Below are positions 1 through 13,500 of a stretch of 64,000 nt of DNA, in pieces. The notes beneath the pieces are model-generated. The model saw nothing but the letters and a program-made list of their open reading frames with translations. It ran no database searches and was not told the DNA's origin. The translations under genes were made by a program, and so were the position numbers. This DNA comes from Amyelois transitella (Eukaryota > Arthropoda > Insecta > Lepidoptera > Pyralidae), in NCBI RefSeq assembly GCF_032362555.1, contig NC_083517.1, forward strand, positions 1,942,001 to 2,006,000. The letters are read 5' to 3'. Numbering within the stretch: position 1 is the stretch's first letter; the number at the start of each line of letters is the position of its first letter.

Positions 1-21
1 CAGACAAACAGACTAAAATAG

Positions 22-52
22 CGACTTTGTTTTATACTATGTAGTGATAACT
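22..52 (-). repeat. Helitron-like end fragment
   Basis: GCGACTTTGTTTTATACTAT and GTAGTGAT are the reverse complement of the start of the element at 1093. Related short fragments lie at 40645-40670 and 42421-42443. Confidence 0.5.
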
Positions 53-67
53 GACAGATGTAGCTAC

Positions 68-954
68 CATTTGCGCGAGTTTCCTCCTGTAGGCGGTGTC
101 GGACAAGCCGCCGTTGATGCTGTTGAGCGAGCGCACGGAGTGAAGGGACTGACGGATTGAGTTTCTGCGTTCAAGACGTTGGACGTGTCTGGAAATGTTT
201 AAAGGGTAATGGTGTGACCATAGGGCTTCAGATATGCGTGTGTCAATTCTAACTGAGGAAAGAGTAAATTTTTTTTGTATGTTTATCTTGATGCCTTATA
301 GACTAGACAGAGACAATATACACAAACTTAAAAAGTCGGATAACTTATTATATTATCAGTTATGGAAGTAAGAATAAAATACAGTGATAGATAAAGTAGG
401 GAGCGTGAGGAAAGGCTGGTGCTTCTGAGATACATGCATCTCATAATCATAACTATGTGATGTACTGCATTTATACCGCCACCGGAAATAACAAGAACCG
501 GAAGTATATCAATTTCCTAGGAAGTTTATTAATTTCCATAGTATTCCAAACGAGACATTAATTTCCGTACCTAAATTGATAAACTTACCTAACTCACACT
601 CAAAATAATACGAGTATGCAAGTAAAAACCTGGTACCTGGTACCAACCTACGGTAAATAATAGAATAGCATATTTATTTGCTTTTGACTAGAGTTTACAA
701 AAGGTATAAAAACAAAACATATTTCCTCCTGGTCAGCCATGAATTATATATAGCATGCAAATTATTATAAAATTATACACAAGTCAATTAATTAATTCTT
801 AATAATAAGATGTACAAGTACCTGTGCTTGGACTTGGAGTACCAACAGAGCACCGCAGCGGCGACCAGCAACACAGCGGCCGCCAAGATCCCGATGAAGG
901 CCACCGCCAAAGCGTCCGTACGCCACGATAGCGGGTCGATACGAATCTTCGGAT
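68..954 (-). CDS. bark: bark exons 10-11: transmembrane helix and start of cytoplasmic tail
   Basis: Exon 10 (822-954) holds ALAVAFIGILAAAVLLVAAA followed by VLCWYSKSKH, a single membrane helix with basic residues on the C-terminal side, as in a type I protein. Exon 11 (68-188) encodes VQRLERRNSIRQSLHSVRSL and ends with AYRRKLAQM before a GTAGCT donor. Reading through that donor meets a stop codon within about 35 nt, inside a Helitron-like fragment, so further coding exons are expected left of the window. Confidence 0.85.
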
Positions 955-3900
955 CTGGAAATAAATGAATTTTTAATAACATATTTTGTGAACACACGGG
1001 CGATGGACGCTAAAACACAAAGAAATTCAGGATTTTTACACAAACCAAAACTCGCTAATCTTGCAAATGAAGACGTTCTTCTGTCTACAGTCCGTGATAA
1101 TCACTACATAGTATAAAACAAAGTCGCTATGTTAGTTTGTTTGTCTGTATGCTTAAATCTTTAAAATTACGCAACGGATTTTGATGCGGTTTTTTGTAAC
1201 AGGTAGAGTGATTTAAGAGGAAGGTTTTTATGAATAATTTTTTCTGAATTTTGCACCCGTGCGAAGCCGGGGCGGGTCGCTAGTTATAGATAAGAATGCG
1301 AAGGAAGTACGTAAGAAGTTAAGTAATTTATTTGACGTCAACCAATGTTGTGAAACTAAAAGTTTTGACAATTATTAAGCGATATGAAGTATCCTATAAT
1401 AATGAATAAAAATTTGGAATTTGAGTAGGTACTTGAATTGTGCACTGAGTGACATAATCGATATGATTCACCTACACTCAGTAGCGATACAACACGTTCA
1501 CGCACTCGTCGACCTCGTCCAGAAATCATCGATCCCGTTCTGAATCTCAACAATCTCGTTCTGTAACTCACTGATCTCGTTCTGAGTCTAAGCGATCTAG
1601 TTCGAAAACTCCGTATCTACATTTTAAACTCAACGACGTTCTTCAGATACTGACCGATCTCGTTCTGAATCTCACTGATCTAACTCTAATACGTAACAAT
1701 TCTCGTTCTTAAACTCACCGATTTCACAAATGAATGCGTTCTTCTGTCTACAGTCCGTGATGTCTATAGAAGAGAAGGCGAAAGAGGTGCATTGAGTGAC
1801 ATAATCGATGTGGTTCACCCAAACTCGGTCTCCGTATCGATACCACTCGTTCTGACGCTGTATGAACTCGTACAACGCGGCGTAGTTGCCGCTTACGTAC
1901 GGCATCGACGCGTTATCCGACTGCAAAGGGAAATTTATAATAATTAAATATTTAAGAGAAAACACTGACTGATTGACTAACATATAAACGCACAACCAAA
2001 ACCGCTGAATCTAAATATTTAACATTTTGCAAGTAGATGGTTCCTTATATGATCCAGGGGTGAAACTAACACGATTTATTACGCGAGGGAAGCCGGGAAC
2101 GTTCTCAGGTTTCATGTAAAAGTTTACACGATCCCTAGAAATGCATTAAAGTCTGATAATATAAGATCAATTCCAAGTTATATCTATACTCACAATTTTA
2201 CTTTGTGTTTGCAAAAAATGTACTTGTTGTGTGCATTGACTAGCTAATCAACAAAAAAAATCAAGCACAGCTCGGTCACCCAGGTATTAATCATAATAAG
2301 ATCACTTAAGCAACTTACCAAACAAAACAATCTAGCTTCTTCGTAAGTCATGGGGGCTCCAACATACATATAACACGTGTCGGCTACCACATCCCATCCT
2401 GGGGGGCACTTCCCCCCTCCAAGCACAGTATGGTTGTTCATATAATAAGGCCGGTAGTCCACTTCCAGCAGTAGAGGATTGTCGGCCTGATCACGAACAC
2501 GGCCGGCGACGGCTAAGGACTCGTTGTAACTCCAGAAGTTGTATTTTGCATCCACTTTTGTGCGAAGAAGGTCAACGGAACTGTTGATGAAAGAAATATG
2601 TATAATGTTTGTATGGCAAAGCAAAAGTAAAGGTATTTTCTCGAAGGCAGTGATAACATCCTTCCACTTGCCACGATCCCTGCACACATCTTTCGCTTCG
2701 TACACTCTCATCACTCTCTTCATAGAAGCTCGGTTTGTTAAGATTTAGGGAACTCTTGACCTGACCAGTCGCCAAAACGTCCATGATTTGAACAAGTTTT
2801 GTACTCATAACATGAAAAACTAGGCAAAAATTATGACTTTTGAAATTCCGGGAATTTTGCTGAAATGCAGAGATATTTTTCGGGGCGTGAGAGTCTCAAA
2901 CAATATTAACGTTTAAATGATAACTTAATTGTTTTGAGTACTTAAAAAGCCATTGCCATTGGGTATTGTTATTCTAATCTTTTCTATTCAATCACTTTGC
3001 TAATACCGAAGGCTAATAAGTAAAAACATAATTACTTATGATACAAATACGGTGACTGACAACAGAATTAACTAACGTAATGACTGTGGGAATACAATTA
3101 TAGAAAATCAATTACCTAACAAAATAAATATTATTTAGTCGAAAGCAACGCTTTGTTATTTCCCTAAAGATAAAATATCTCTGACTCATTTTAAGGAATT
3201 AATCATAGTAATTAAATAACAAATTAAATAGCGTCCGTGTGGTTCCCGGCACCATTACAAAAAAGAATAGGACCACTCCATCTCTTTCTCATGGATGTCG
3301 TAAAAGGCGACTAAGGGATAGGGTTATAAACTTAGGATTCCTCTTTTAGGCGATGGGCTAGCAACTTGTCACTATTTGAATCTCAGTTCTATCATTAAGC
3401 CAAATAGCTGAACGTGGCCATTCAGTCTTTTCAAGACTGTTGGCTCTGTCTACCCCGCAAGGGATATAGACGTGACCATATGTATGTATAACAACTTGTT
3501 ACGTGGATACCATTAAAACTTGAAAAGACTGGACTTTTATATCCCTTGCGCAGTAGACTGGGAAAACAGTCTTGAAAAGACATAAAACCCATTTTAAAAG
3601 CAAGAAGCGCCTTCTTGCTTTTATAATTTACAAACGGACGCTTTAGTTTTACTAAGTCTTCACAGCATATAAGGCGCCACTTATCTGCTGTGAATCAAGT
3701 TGCATCTTTACAGAAGTAATCATAGTTAATAAAAAATTAATTATGCAATAACGATTAGGTACAATAAATATTGAACTTACCTTATAGCATTGGGATTATA
3801 GTCAAAAAAGCTACGTCCGGCGGTCATGCAACAAAAACATGCAATGAATACAGAGTCAACATGCTTATAGAACTAGCGACAAATATAAGAGCCACAGAAA

Positions 3901-4497
3901 TCTAAATACCTGATAGATTTCTGTGAATACACCTTAAACCTTATATAGAACACACGATAAAACTATTAATTGGAACCATTGCCAATGTGAATTATTAATT
4001 TCAATATAATAATCAAGCGCATAAAGGGATACGTCAAAAATAAAGATATACTGCACTCTTGTCGGAATCTACGCTCCCGTATACGTATTTTTAGAAAAAA
4101 TGGGAGTAACAAAGAAGTAATATGTTTTCGGTCGAAATTCCGACGGAGGCGAATCCTCGGGCTAACATCTAATTTTGAATATATTTTTACGAATCTTCGA
4201 GTTCCTCCGCGTGGAAGGAACCGTTTTTTTATAGTCTACGTCCTTTCCCACGGTCAAGTCTCGGTTCAACGGTTAAGGCGTGAGAGCGTAACAGACTAAC
4301 TGGACGGAGTAACCTTTGTGTTTGTTTATCATATTAAGATGGAAAGATAGATGCTTTCTCAAAGTATGGAATATTTATTTCATCAAGTCAATGAAGTTTT
4401 TAATTTTTTACTAAATGCAAAAAAGTAATAAGAAGCCAAATTTCCAATTTACGTTACGTCGTGTGTTCTATAATAAGGTTTTATCGAGTCATTATTT

Positions 4498-4537
<40 letters not shown>

Positions 4538-7500
4538 GCTTATGTTGGTTGCTTATAAAGGTACGGACAGATACAAATAAGTATCTGACAGATTTAACAA
4601 GCTCAGGCACTCCAATTCTTATAGGTATACAAATATTATTTAAAAAGATACAGTTACACAATAAGTATGGTATCATGCATGGTCATTTTATGACTAATAA
4701 TTTAACCCTAAAGCACATAAAGTGCAAAATGGAAAAGTAAGCAACTAATATCTCCTACACAACAATAGATACATCTATAAATAGTAACCCCAAAAATCTA
4801 AGTTCATAAAAGTCAAAGTATGTTAATATAGGCAGACTTTGAAAAACGTTTTTATTTATTTTTGCGACGTTTGCAAGCGCTATTTCATGCCTTTTCGAGA
4901 AGAAATTGGACCATGAAAGCACTACCGTTTAATAAAAATACCACCATTCATAACATATAGGTTAGGTAGTATGTAACGAAATTGGGTCACCTCACTTGAG
5001 ATACTGTTAATATAATAATGTTCCAAAAACTTTTTGTTCTTGGAAAAAGTTGTAAAATAGCGAATAAAAAGATCAAATAATTCTATTTCTATATTAATAT
5101 ACTCACATAGATCTATTGACAGTGATCATTTCATAATCGTTGTCAGGATTGAAGAACACATTATCCACATAATGTTGTCCTGCTGTGCCGGCGACTACGG
5201 TGGCTCGGCCTTCGCGATCCAATGCGTAGTTTCTGAGAAAAAAAAAATACATTAATGACCCGATTCGACATTGGATGAATATGGATACATACATAAAATC
5301 ACGCCTCTTTCCCGGAGGGGTAGGCAGAGACTACCTCTTTCCACTTGCCACGATCTCTGCATACTTCCTGAATGAATATGGATTAGATTATTACATACTG
5401 CACTTACATGAATATGGATTTGTGGCGACATCTATGTCTACTACAATACAACAACTTCAGATGGCGCTGTAAAAATCACCAATACTCTGTTTCAATGGTT
5501 AAGCGGAATAGCACAAATATGTGAAGTTTGATCTAACCTACCGTCTGTCTTCTTACTTAAACATCAATTACTTTTCAAAATATAAGTAAAGTTTAAGAAG
5601 ATCTACTGCAGCAGGTTATGAAATCCCGGTGCATTTAGTTATGACGCGTGAAGAAATTGTGGGTAGATTGAATTTCTTTACATTGAAGGAGAGTGGTGGA
5701 TTCTCACACAATTTTGTAACCTTATGTGTATGTATAAATGATACCTACTTTATAAATTTTTGATTAAACTTACTTGTAGAATCCATTATGCGACGTCGTC
5801 TGATAGATCGGCAGCCGTACTTTATCGAACCCGGAAACTTCCAGGATCCTCATTCCCGTATTATCGTGGACGTAATTGTACGTGAAGTTTGAGACGACCT
5901 GTCGTAACACTATGACGTCCTGGTACATAGCTCGGTGGCGAGTGAAGTAATTCCGGTAGATTGTCACTTCTTGGTATGGTGAAGACTGACGGCCTGGTGG
6001 AAATTGATGTGATTAGTTTACAGAAGTCAATAAAACCTGAACTTAACCTTTTAAAAGCTTCTTGATAAAATAAACATACAAAATTAATTTTGAAGGAAAT
6101 ATTGTTTACATCCGACCTTGGAGTTGACATCGACTCTTCAACAGTATACGAAATTATTAAAGTTTTACTGTAAACCAGTATTAATCAAGTTCTAAATGAC
6201 AACGTTGAAACAATATTCTGGCAGGATCGCCATGTAAGGGGGCAGTGAGTGAAACTACTGGTCGGTTCGATGTTCTTTTTATAAGTCTTTTAATTCAAAC
6301 AAATGCAGTTTCTATACGTTTAAACGAACGCTACATGGAACGGAAAAAATAAAATTAAAAAAAAACCAATGTGAATCGGATAGGAAAGCCGCTAAATATG
6401 AATACTACTCTGTCAAGAAAGTAGCGGGAAAAGATCAATAATACACAAACTGTTTGTTATTCATCCAAATTTATTTTATCACCTTCAAAATATGCTCCTT
6501 TAGAAACGATACACTTACGCCAACGAATAATCCAATCATCAAAACATTTTTTAAACGCTGTTTCCGGAATTGAGGTCAGTTCTCGCCGCGAATTCTCTTT
6601 TATGTCTTCTACCGATTGAAAACGGGTGCCACGAAGTGGTAATTTGAGTTTAGGAAAAAGAAAAAAGTCAGCTGGAGCCATATCTGGTGAATATGGTGGT
6701 TGCTCGATGGTATTTGTTGAGTGTTTGGTTAAAAATTCGTTCACAATGATGGCCTTGTGCGAAGGTGCATTATCATGGTGCAAAATCAAAGAATTTTCTT
6801 TCCACAAATCTGGCCTTTTTCGTCGGATTTGCTCTCTTAAACGCCGCATAACACTCAAATAATATTCCTTATTTACCGTTTGACCTTCCGGCAAGAATTC
6901 CGAGTGCACAACACCGCGATAGTCAAAGAAAACAGTCAACATGACTTTGACTTTTGAACGACTTTGGCGTGGTTTTTTCCATCAAATCTCGACCGCTTTT
7001 GAACGCTTTGTACCACTCATATGTAAGCACGAGTTTTTGATAAAGTCGATTCACCGTAAGCCTTCTGTAACATTTTCAGTGACTCCGAACACGATATTCC
7101 ATTGGCAATGCAAAATTTAAGACAAACTCTTTGTTCGATGTTTTTATCCATTATGAAATTAGCAATACACACTAGATATGATATAACTAAAAATAGCACT
7201 GTATTTAATGTAAACAATAGATGCAACTCAAACTCCGCGCCAAAATGGAAAACAGTTGTGCCAATCTAACAACAACAAAAAAAACAAAAATTTGAATTTG
7301 GAACCATAAATAAATAATCCATTCCCGATACTTTTCTGACTGAATGTATATCTATTACCTTCCACTCTAAGACAAGGAAGATCATGGTTCCCGTAGAACA
7401 GGTTGTTGTGAATAAAGCCTCTGAGCGAAGTCGCGGAACCGCGCGAGTCTGCGCGCACCAGCAAACCACCTACGTTGTTGCGGACCAAATTATTCTGGAG

Positions 7501-10500
7501 GACAGAAAAATTAAATAGAATAAATTAGTAAATTACGAAAAATTCAATTTGAAAATAACGATTAATTAAGAATATTGTAATATTTTCTAACGTGTTTATC
7601 GTTTCGCCGTGGTAACAAGATCAAGAGAGTAGTTGAAAAACTGGTATTCTACTTTGAGAAATAAGGTTGTTTTATAATGCCTAGATTTTATCACGAACAC
7701 CATTCGCCTATAGATGCGCTAATGATTTTTACCTCGGGATATATCTTATTTTTAAACTGTACTGAGAGTGAAGCAGTTAGCTTAGTATATAAAGATTATT
7801 CGCTCACCCTAAAGACCAGGGTCTGCGTGTTCTGTACATCAACCCTGACAGCAGCCTGGCATGTAGTAAAGTTCCCGTACAGCTTGAGGCAGTTGTCATT
7901 AAACTCATTCCTGATGATGGCCACCAAAGGGTTAACTTCCCCCACAGACTGGTAGGTTATGGCCCCGTCCCGGTTCTTACGGAACTCGCTGTTGGAGATA
8001 TTGTGCTGGACGTCACGGTCTAGAAAGAAGAACAGGTCAATCGTTGACTATAGAAAGAATTATCGAATTTAGTAATGTATAAATTCTGTCTGATAACTCA
8101 ATATTACACACACACACACACACATGGTCACGTCTATATCCCTTGCGGGGTAGACAGAGCCAAAAGTCTTGAAGAGACTGGTAGGCCACGTTCAGCTGTT
8201 TGGCTTTATGATAGAATTGAGATTCAAATAGTGACAGGTTGCTAGCCCATCGCATAAAAAAGAATCCCAAGTTTGTAAGCCTAACCCTTAGTCGCCTTTT
8301 ACGACATCCATGGGAAAGAGATGGAGCGGTCCTATTCTTTTTTGTATTGGTGCCGGGAACCACACGGCACCTCAATATTCTTCTAGTAATAATTGCAAAA
8401 GATGACTGAGTAAAATTCTCTGCCTGAATACAGTTGAATATAGTTGACTTACTAAATCCAATAGCAGATATCGGCAGCGTGACGACCTCAGCTATGAACC
8501 CGTGGACCGAAGCGGCTCCGTTCGCAAACAGCTTGACGCTCAGGCTAGCGCTGCGGGTCTTAAACAAGTTCTTCTCTTCAGGAGACCCATTCTCTAAGTA
8601 CCCGATCATTGGAGCAGTAATATTGTAGATATCACCATCATACAAACTCAAAGAATCTCGCTTCCCATAATTATTTGTATGATTAAACAGATTAAACTGA
8701 AGCAATCGAAAACCGAACGGTTTGACACTATATCTGCTCTTGAAAATCTTCACGCAATTAACTGGATTGTTGTCGTATTTATAATACAATAGCACTCGTT
8801 CTTCGACGACCACCATCTTGCTACTATCGCAAATGTCTATCAGCGAAAACATGTGGTATGGGAGATTGAGATCTTTGAGTGGAGTAAAACTGGATTCATC
8901 CGATTCCCTGCCTTCGCCGTTAAGTGATATGGCACTTATTCCTTCACCTAATACGTCATTCACAGTGTTAAATCTTATATCCAGCGAATCTGTTGGTGAC
9001 ACGATATTAATTCCGTGATAAGCACATTTCGTTATATTAACATTTCGAATTATAGGATTTTTGGTTATACTCTGAATGGCTGGTGATTTCTCGTTATGCA
9101 GAATACCGGCACCGTATAATTGTACATGGATCAACGAACTTTCTTGTTTCTTCATTGTTTCATGTGTATGATGGTCGTGTATTCGGTGCTCGTATAGGGA
9201 ATATTCAAATTCGGGATTGGCAAACCTAATACCTCCCCAATATTGCAAATTGTCTTCTAAGTTTCTTGTGCCGCAGTGAATGAATACAAAATCAGAGTCC
9301 CATTTGCACTCGTGTATATGGCCGTAAAGTTGTCCATTGAGTCTGATAGGACAATCCTCGTATCGTTCTTCGGTTCCGACACATTGCAATGGTTCTGGCC
9401 ACGACCAAATCCGGGACAAGGAATTGCTGTGATATTCAATCCGACGGTCGTAAGCAAAAAATACGTTAATCGGATCAAAACCTAATTCACGGCAGACTAC
9501 CTGCGCATTCCTCTCGGTAAAGCGATTGTCACACATGGGCACCCACTGTAACGTCGTTCTGTTATAGTATTCCAGGAAGCCCTCATTAATTTTTTCAGAC
9601 ATATTATCATTTATAGAACAATTCCTTCCTGTGCACAGTCTAATAGAATCTTGTACTAGTAGGTTTTCCAACTGTCTGCGTTCCTTGTGGTGTCGGTAAC
9701 GCCTGGTATCTCTTTTTTCTATTCTATTGTTTTCGATATTATTTGAAGGAGTGATCGGTCTCATAACAATCGGCATTTGAGCATGACCATTAGCTTGAAG
9801 TGTGCCCATTACAAGTATACCAACGTTAGGGCCAAATTCTAACGTAACACCTGGGTTAATTGTAAGTATAGCTTCAGGCATTACAGTTATATCAGCTTTT
9901 ACTATATAGGGTGCAATACGGGCTTCCAGAGTGACATTTGAAGATAACCGCCCACCTAGCATGTCAACATCTAAAGGCGTCTCCGGAGTAAACACAGCAG
10001 ATACGCTTGAATCAAAACGATCTTCAAGCAAATATGGCAAGAAGTTGGCAATCGCATGGTTGTTCCAATCATCGAAATCAAATATCTGCTTTTTAATTTC
10101 TTTCTCTTCATTACTTCCCCACCAATTTTCGGTTACAGATAGAACATTATTAATTTTAGCAGTCTTGATTCCAGCCAGAAGAGTATATTGTAGATCATTT
10201 TCACCGAACAAATTTCTTCTGACCTCCACTTTCTGAATACCCATAAAACCTACCACATACGTTGGATCAATGTTTCTCATCAAAGCACCACGGCTCCTTA
10301 TACCTAATTGTTGGTTAAATTTCAATTGATTGTGTAAAAAGTTAGCTCTGATAATTCCCATGATTTCACTTTGACTGTCCATGAAAAACTGTACCATAAA
10401 ATTTCCCTTATTTCGTTCAATTAAATTGTATTCAATTCTCATTTTCTTTTCCATTCCTCTGATGGCCAAAAGACCTGTTTTGCAATTATTATCAGTAAAT

Positions 10501-13500
10501 ATGTTTTTGGTAATATTTACTTCTGCAAAATGACCATCTATTACCGTCGCAAAGTTCATGTTGCCTCGCCAAGTGTTATTGTGCATGTAAACTGAGTGAG
10601 TGAAATTTTCATTGTACTGCCATACATAGGGTAATGAAATATCAAATCCTCCATACTTATTTCTTTCTATTGTATTATCTTGTAAAATGTAATGATATAA
10701 ATTATTAGAACTTCTCAAATCTCTCGCAAAATGATATATGCCTCTTCCATTATCCGTTATCAAACTACTATTTATCATTATAGTTATTTCAGTTATGTTG
10801 CTTTCATGAATATCCCAGAACGGCGTGTTGATATAAACGGCTTCTTCTTTGTTATGTGCAATTTCACAATTAAATATTTTTATACTTTCATTAGCTTTTC
10901 GCAAAAAGTGATCACCCAATTCATTCAAATATCGATTATAGTAGAGAGCTTTGACGCCTTTGGTATTACCCTTTATTTTCGAATTCACGATTTGCAATGT
11001 TGGTACGGGACCTTTGACAATTCTGTTACGTAGGTTCTGTACTGGTGCTATAATAGTACTTACGACTAATACCACACCACCTAAAGCGGCATCGCCACTC
11101 TCATATGTAAGCACAACTCCGAAACTACTACTGGTAGTGGGAAACGTCGATAAATCTCGATCAAGACACCATTTTGTACTGGCTTCATTAATGTTTTGTG
11201 AATCATAAATGCAGATGCTCTCCGTAGAAAAATTATGGATTGGATTTAGCAATTGGAGCCCTAAGACGTAGCCTGGATTACAGTTAATATTGTACGTTTT
11301 GACTATATTTTCGCCGTAATGTTTACTGAATACCAGGTGCCTCGTTTCGCCATTCATTAGTGTTATATCGGTCTCATACTTTGGTAATGTTATAAGATGA
11401 TAATTGGACTCATCCAAATTGAAGTTAGGCTCTAAGTTAAACCAACCTGATATTTCTCTTTGTTGCAAACCAGTTAAGTGGGGATTGTGTGATATGCCAG
11501 CAATTTGGTTGTTTTCTATAGTTGAGCCATATATTTTTAGACCCAATTGTTTGAAACTTATACCACTACCTCTGTTGTTACTAAATTCAGAATTTTTAAC
11601 AGTGTTCACTGCATCAGCACCGTATATATCTGAGTAAAGGACACCCAGTCCATCATGATAGTTGTTCGCTATTCTTACACTTTCGAGGCCGTGGCGAGCA
11701 AAATCAATCTGAAGCGCAGGTTTAAAAGTATTAGAAGAATAATCAAGGAGACCTGCTTTTTCTATAGTGACATATTGAAGATCAGTCCTTTCTGATATTA
11801 CACTGAATCTAACGCCAGCCCAGCTTGTTTCATAGCATCTTATACCAACGTCGTTTTCATGAGTACACGAATTTTCAAAGTTTTCCGTGGTCTCAGCTTT
11901 ACATTTCGTAATATCATTATCGAATTCTGTGCACTCAACATTTGACAAGATTATATCCTCAGTCATACCAGCAGACGGTATTTCATTGGGCTCTAAATAC
12001 CAGTCATTAGGGTTTAGAGCTAAACCGAGTTGGTTGCAAACTAAAGCCGCGTTAATCATGTTCCATCTATAGTTACAAATAGTTCCCCATTTATCATCCA
12101 TTCTTACTTGTAATCTACCTTCGTGTGGGGTTCTTCCACCTAAAAGCCTAATCGGAACAACAGGCTCGCTATAGGTTTGAGTCGTTAGTTCCAAATACAC
12201 ATCACTTTCATAAACGCTATCATTAGTCATAATAATTTCCTCTTTTAATGTGAAAGTAATATCATTTGGACGTATTCCTCTCGCTTCTAACTTTCCTCCT
12301 ACCATCATTCCGATTGCAGGCGGAAATTTTAAAGTAACCCCCGGCTGAATGATAAGTTTTCCGCCAGGTCGGATATTTATATCTTTATCGACGTTGTATT
12401 CACCTTTTCTAAGTATTTCAATACCTTCCACTTCTCCACCGATCACAAAAGTTCCTGGCAAATTAAACTGAGGAACATATAAGGAATTAGTGTTCATTTG
12501 TGTCGTGCCAGGATTGCTGCTATGTAATAAATAAGGCATGTATTCAATTTTAGCTAAATTGTATCTGTCTTTACGATGAAACAGCCTATCGTATACTTTT
12601 GCTTCTTCACTAAATCCAAGCCAATTATGAGTGCAGTTAAGAGTTTTGCTCTGATCTTCAACATGGGATCCTATCTCATACTGTGCTTCTGGATTATGAA
12701 TGATATTTCTAAACACATCTATATTACTGGAAGCCAATACGATGGCAGCGGCTACCCTACTTCTCGGAATCAATCTAGATGCAATACCTTCTAATGGTTC
12801 AAAAGCTTCTCTTATTTTATTGTCTTTCAAATAATTCCTAGTAAATAATATATACTGATGGTCACTGTAAGGCGATAATCCGAGATTAACTACGTACGGG
12901 CCTTTGTTGCCAAAAAAGTAATTATGTTGTATATTGAATCGAGCAGGAAGAATTTCAAATTCCTCTAGATATTTTCCTTCAATTCTATTCAATATGACTA
13001 TAGCACCATAACTGCCGTGTTCAAAATAATTGTATTCAATTCTACCTATCACATTTAAAGCTGGTTGAATTTTTATGGGTACTCGATTGTTCAGGTAGAA
13101 ACGATTATGCCCTATTTGCAAATTGAGTAACTTCTTTGGATTATTAAATCTCCAACATGTTGATATGTCTATAGTACTTTCCATGCTACTATTGAACCAA
13201 TTTCCAGTTATGTTCAACCAACTGTCACCACAAAAATTTCCATGTAAAATACCCACATCAAGGTTCTTGAAGATTTCTGAGTATTCAATTACTGTCGTTT
13301 GGTTGATTGGAACATATTCGGTCTCTCTTGTATTGTTTATCCAAACTGCAATACCATATCCCTGATTAGAACTTAGTATACTTCTGGAGATATTTCGATT
13401 ACCACCTGTTACCGTGATGTTTATTCCGTCGCCTTGATTGAAAGAAATTCTGCTTTCGGTAACATTTACGTCTCCCGCCCCACTAACAACATGTAGACCA

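Noticed and set aside
2593..2723. N-terminal extension of bark exon 8
   Set aside because: The upstream part is a family-2 repeat; the acceptor CATCAACAG at 2581 joins the previous exon in phase.
8037..8452. C-terminal extension of the bark mega-exon frame
   Set aside because: A good GTAAGT donor at 8452-8447 and a matching next exon end the coding part at 8453; most of the remainder is a family-1 repeat.
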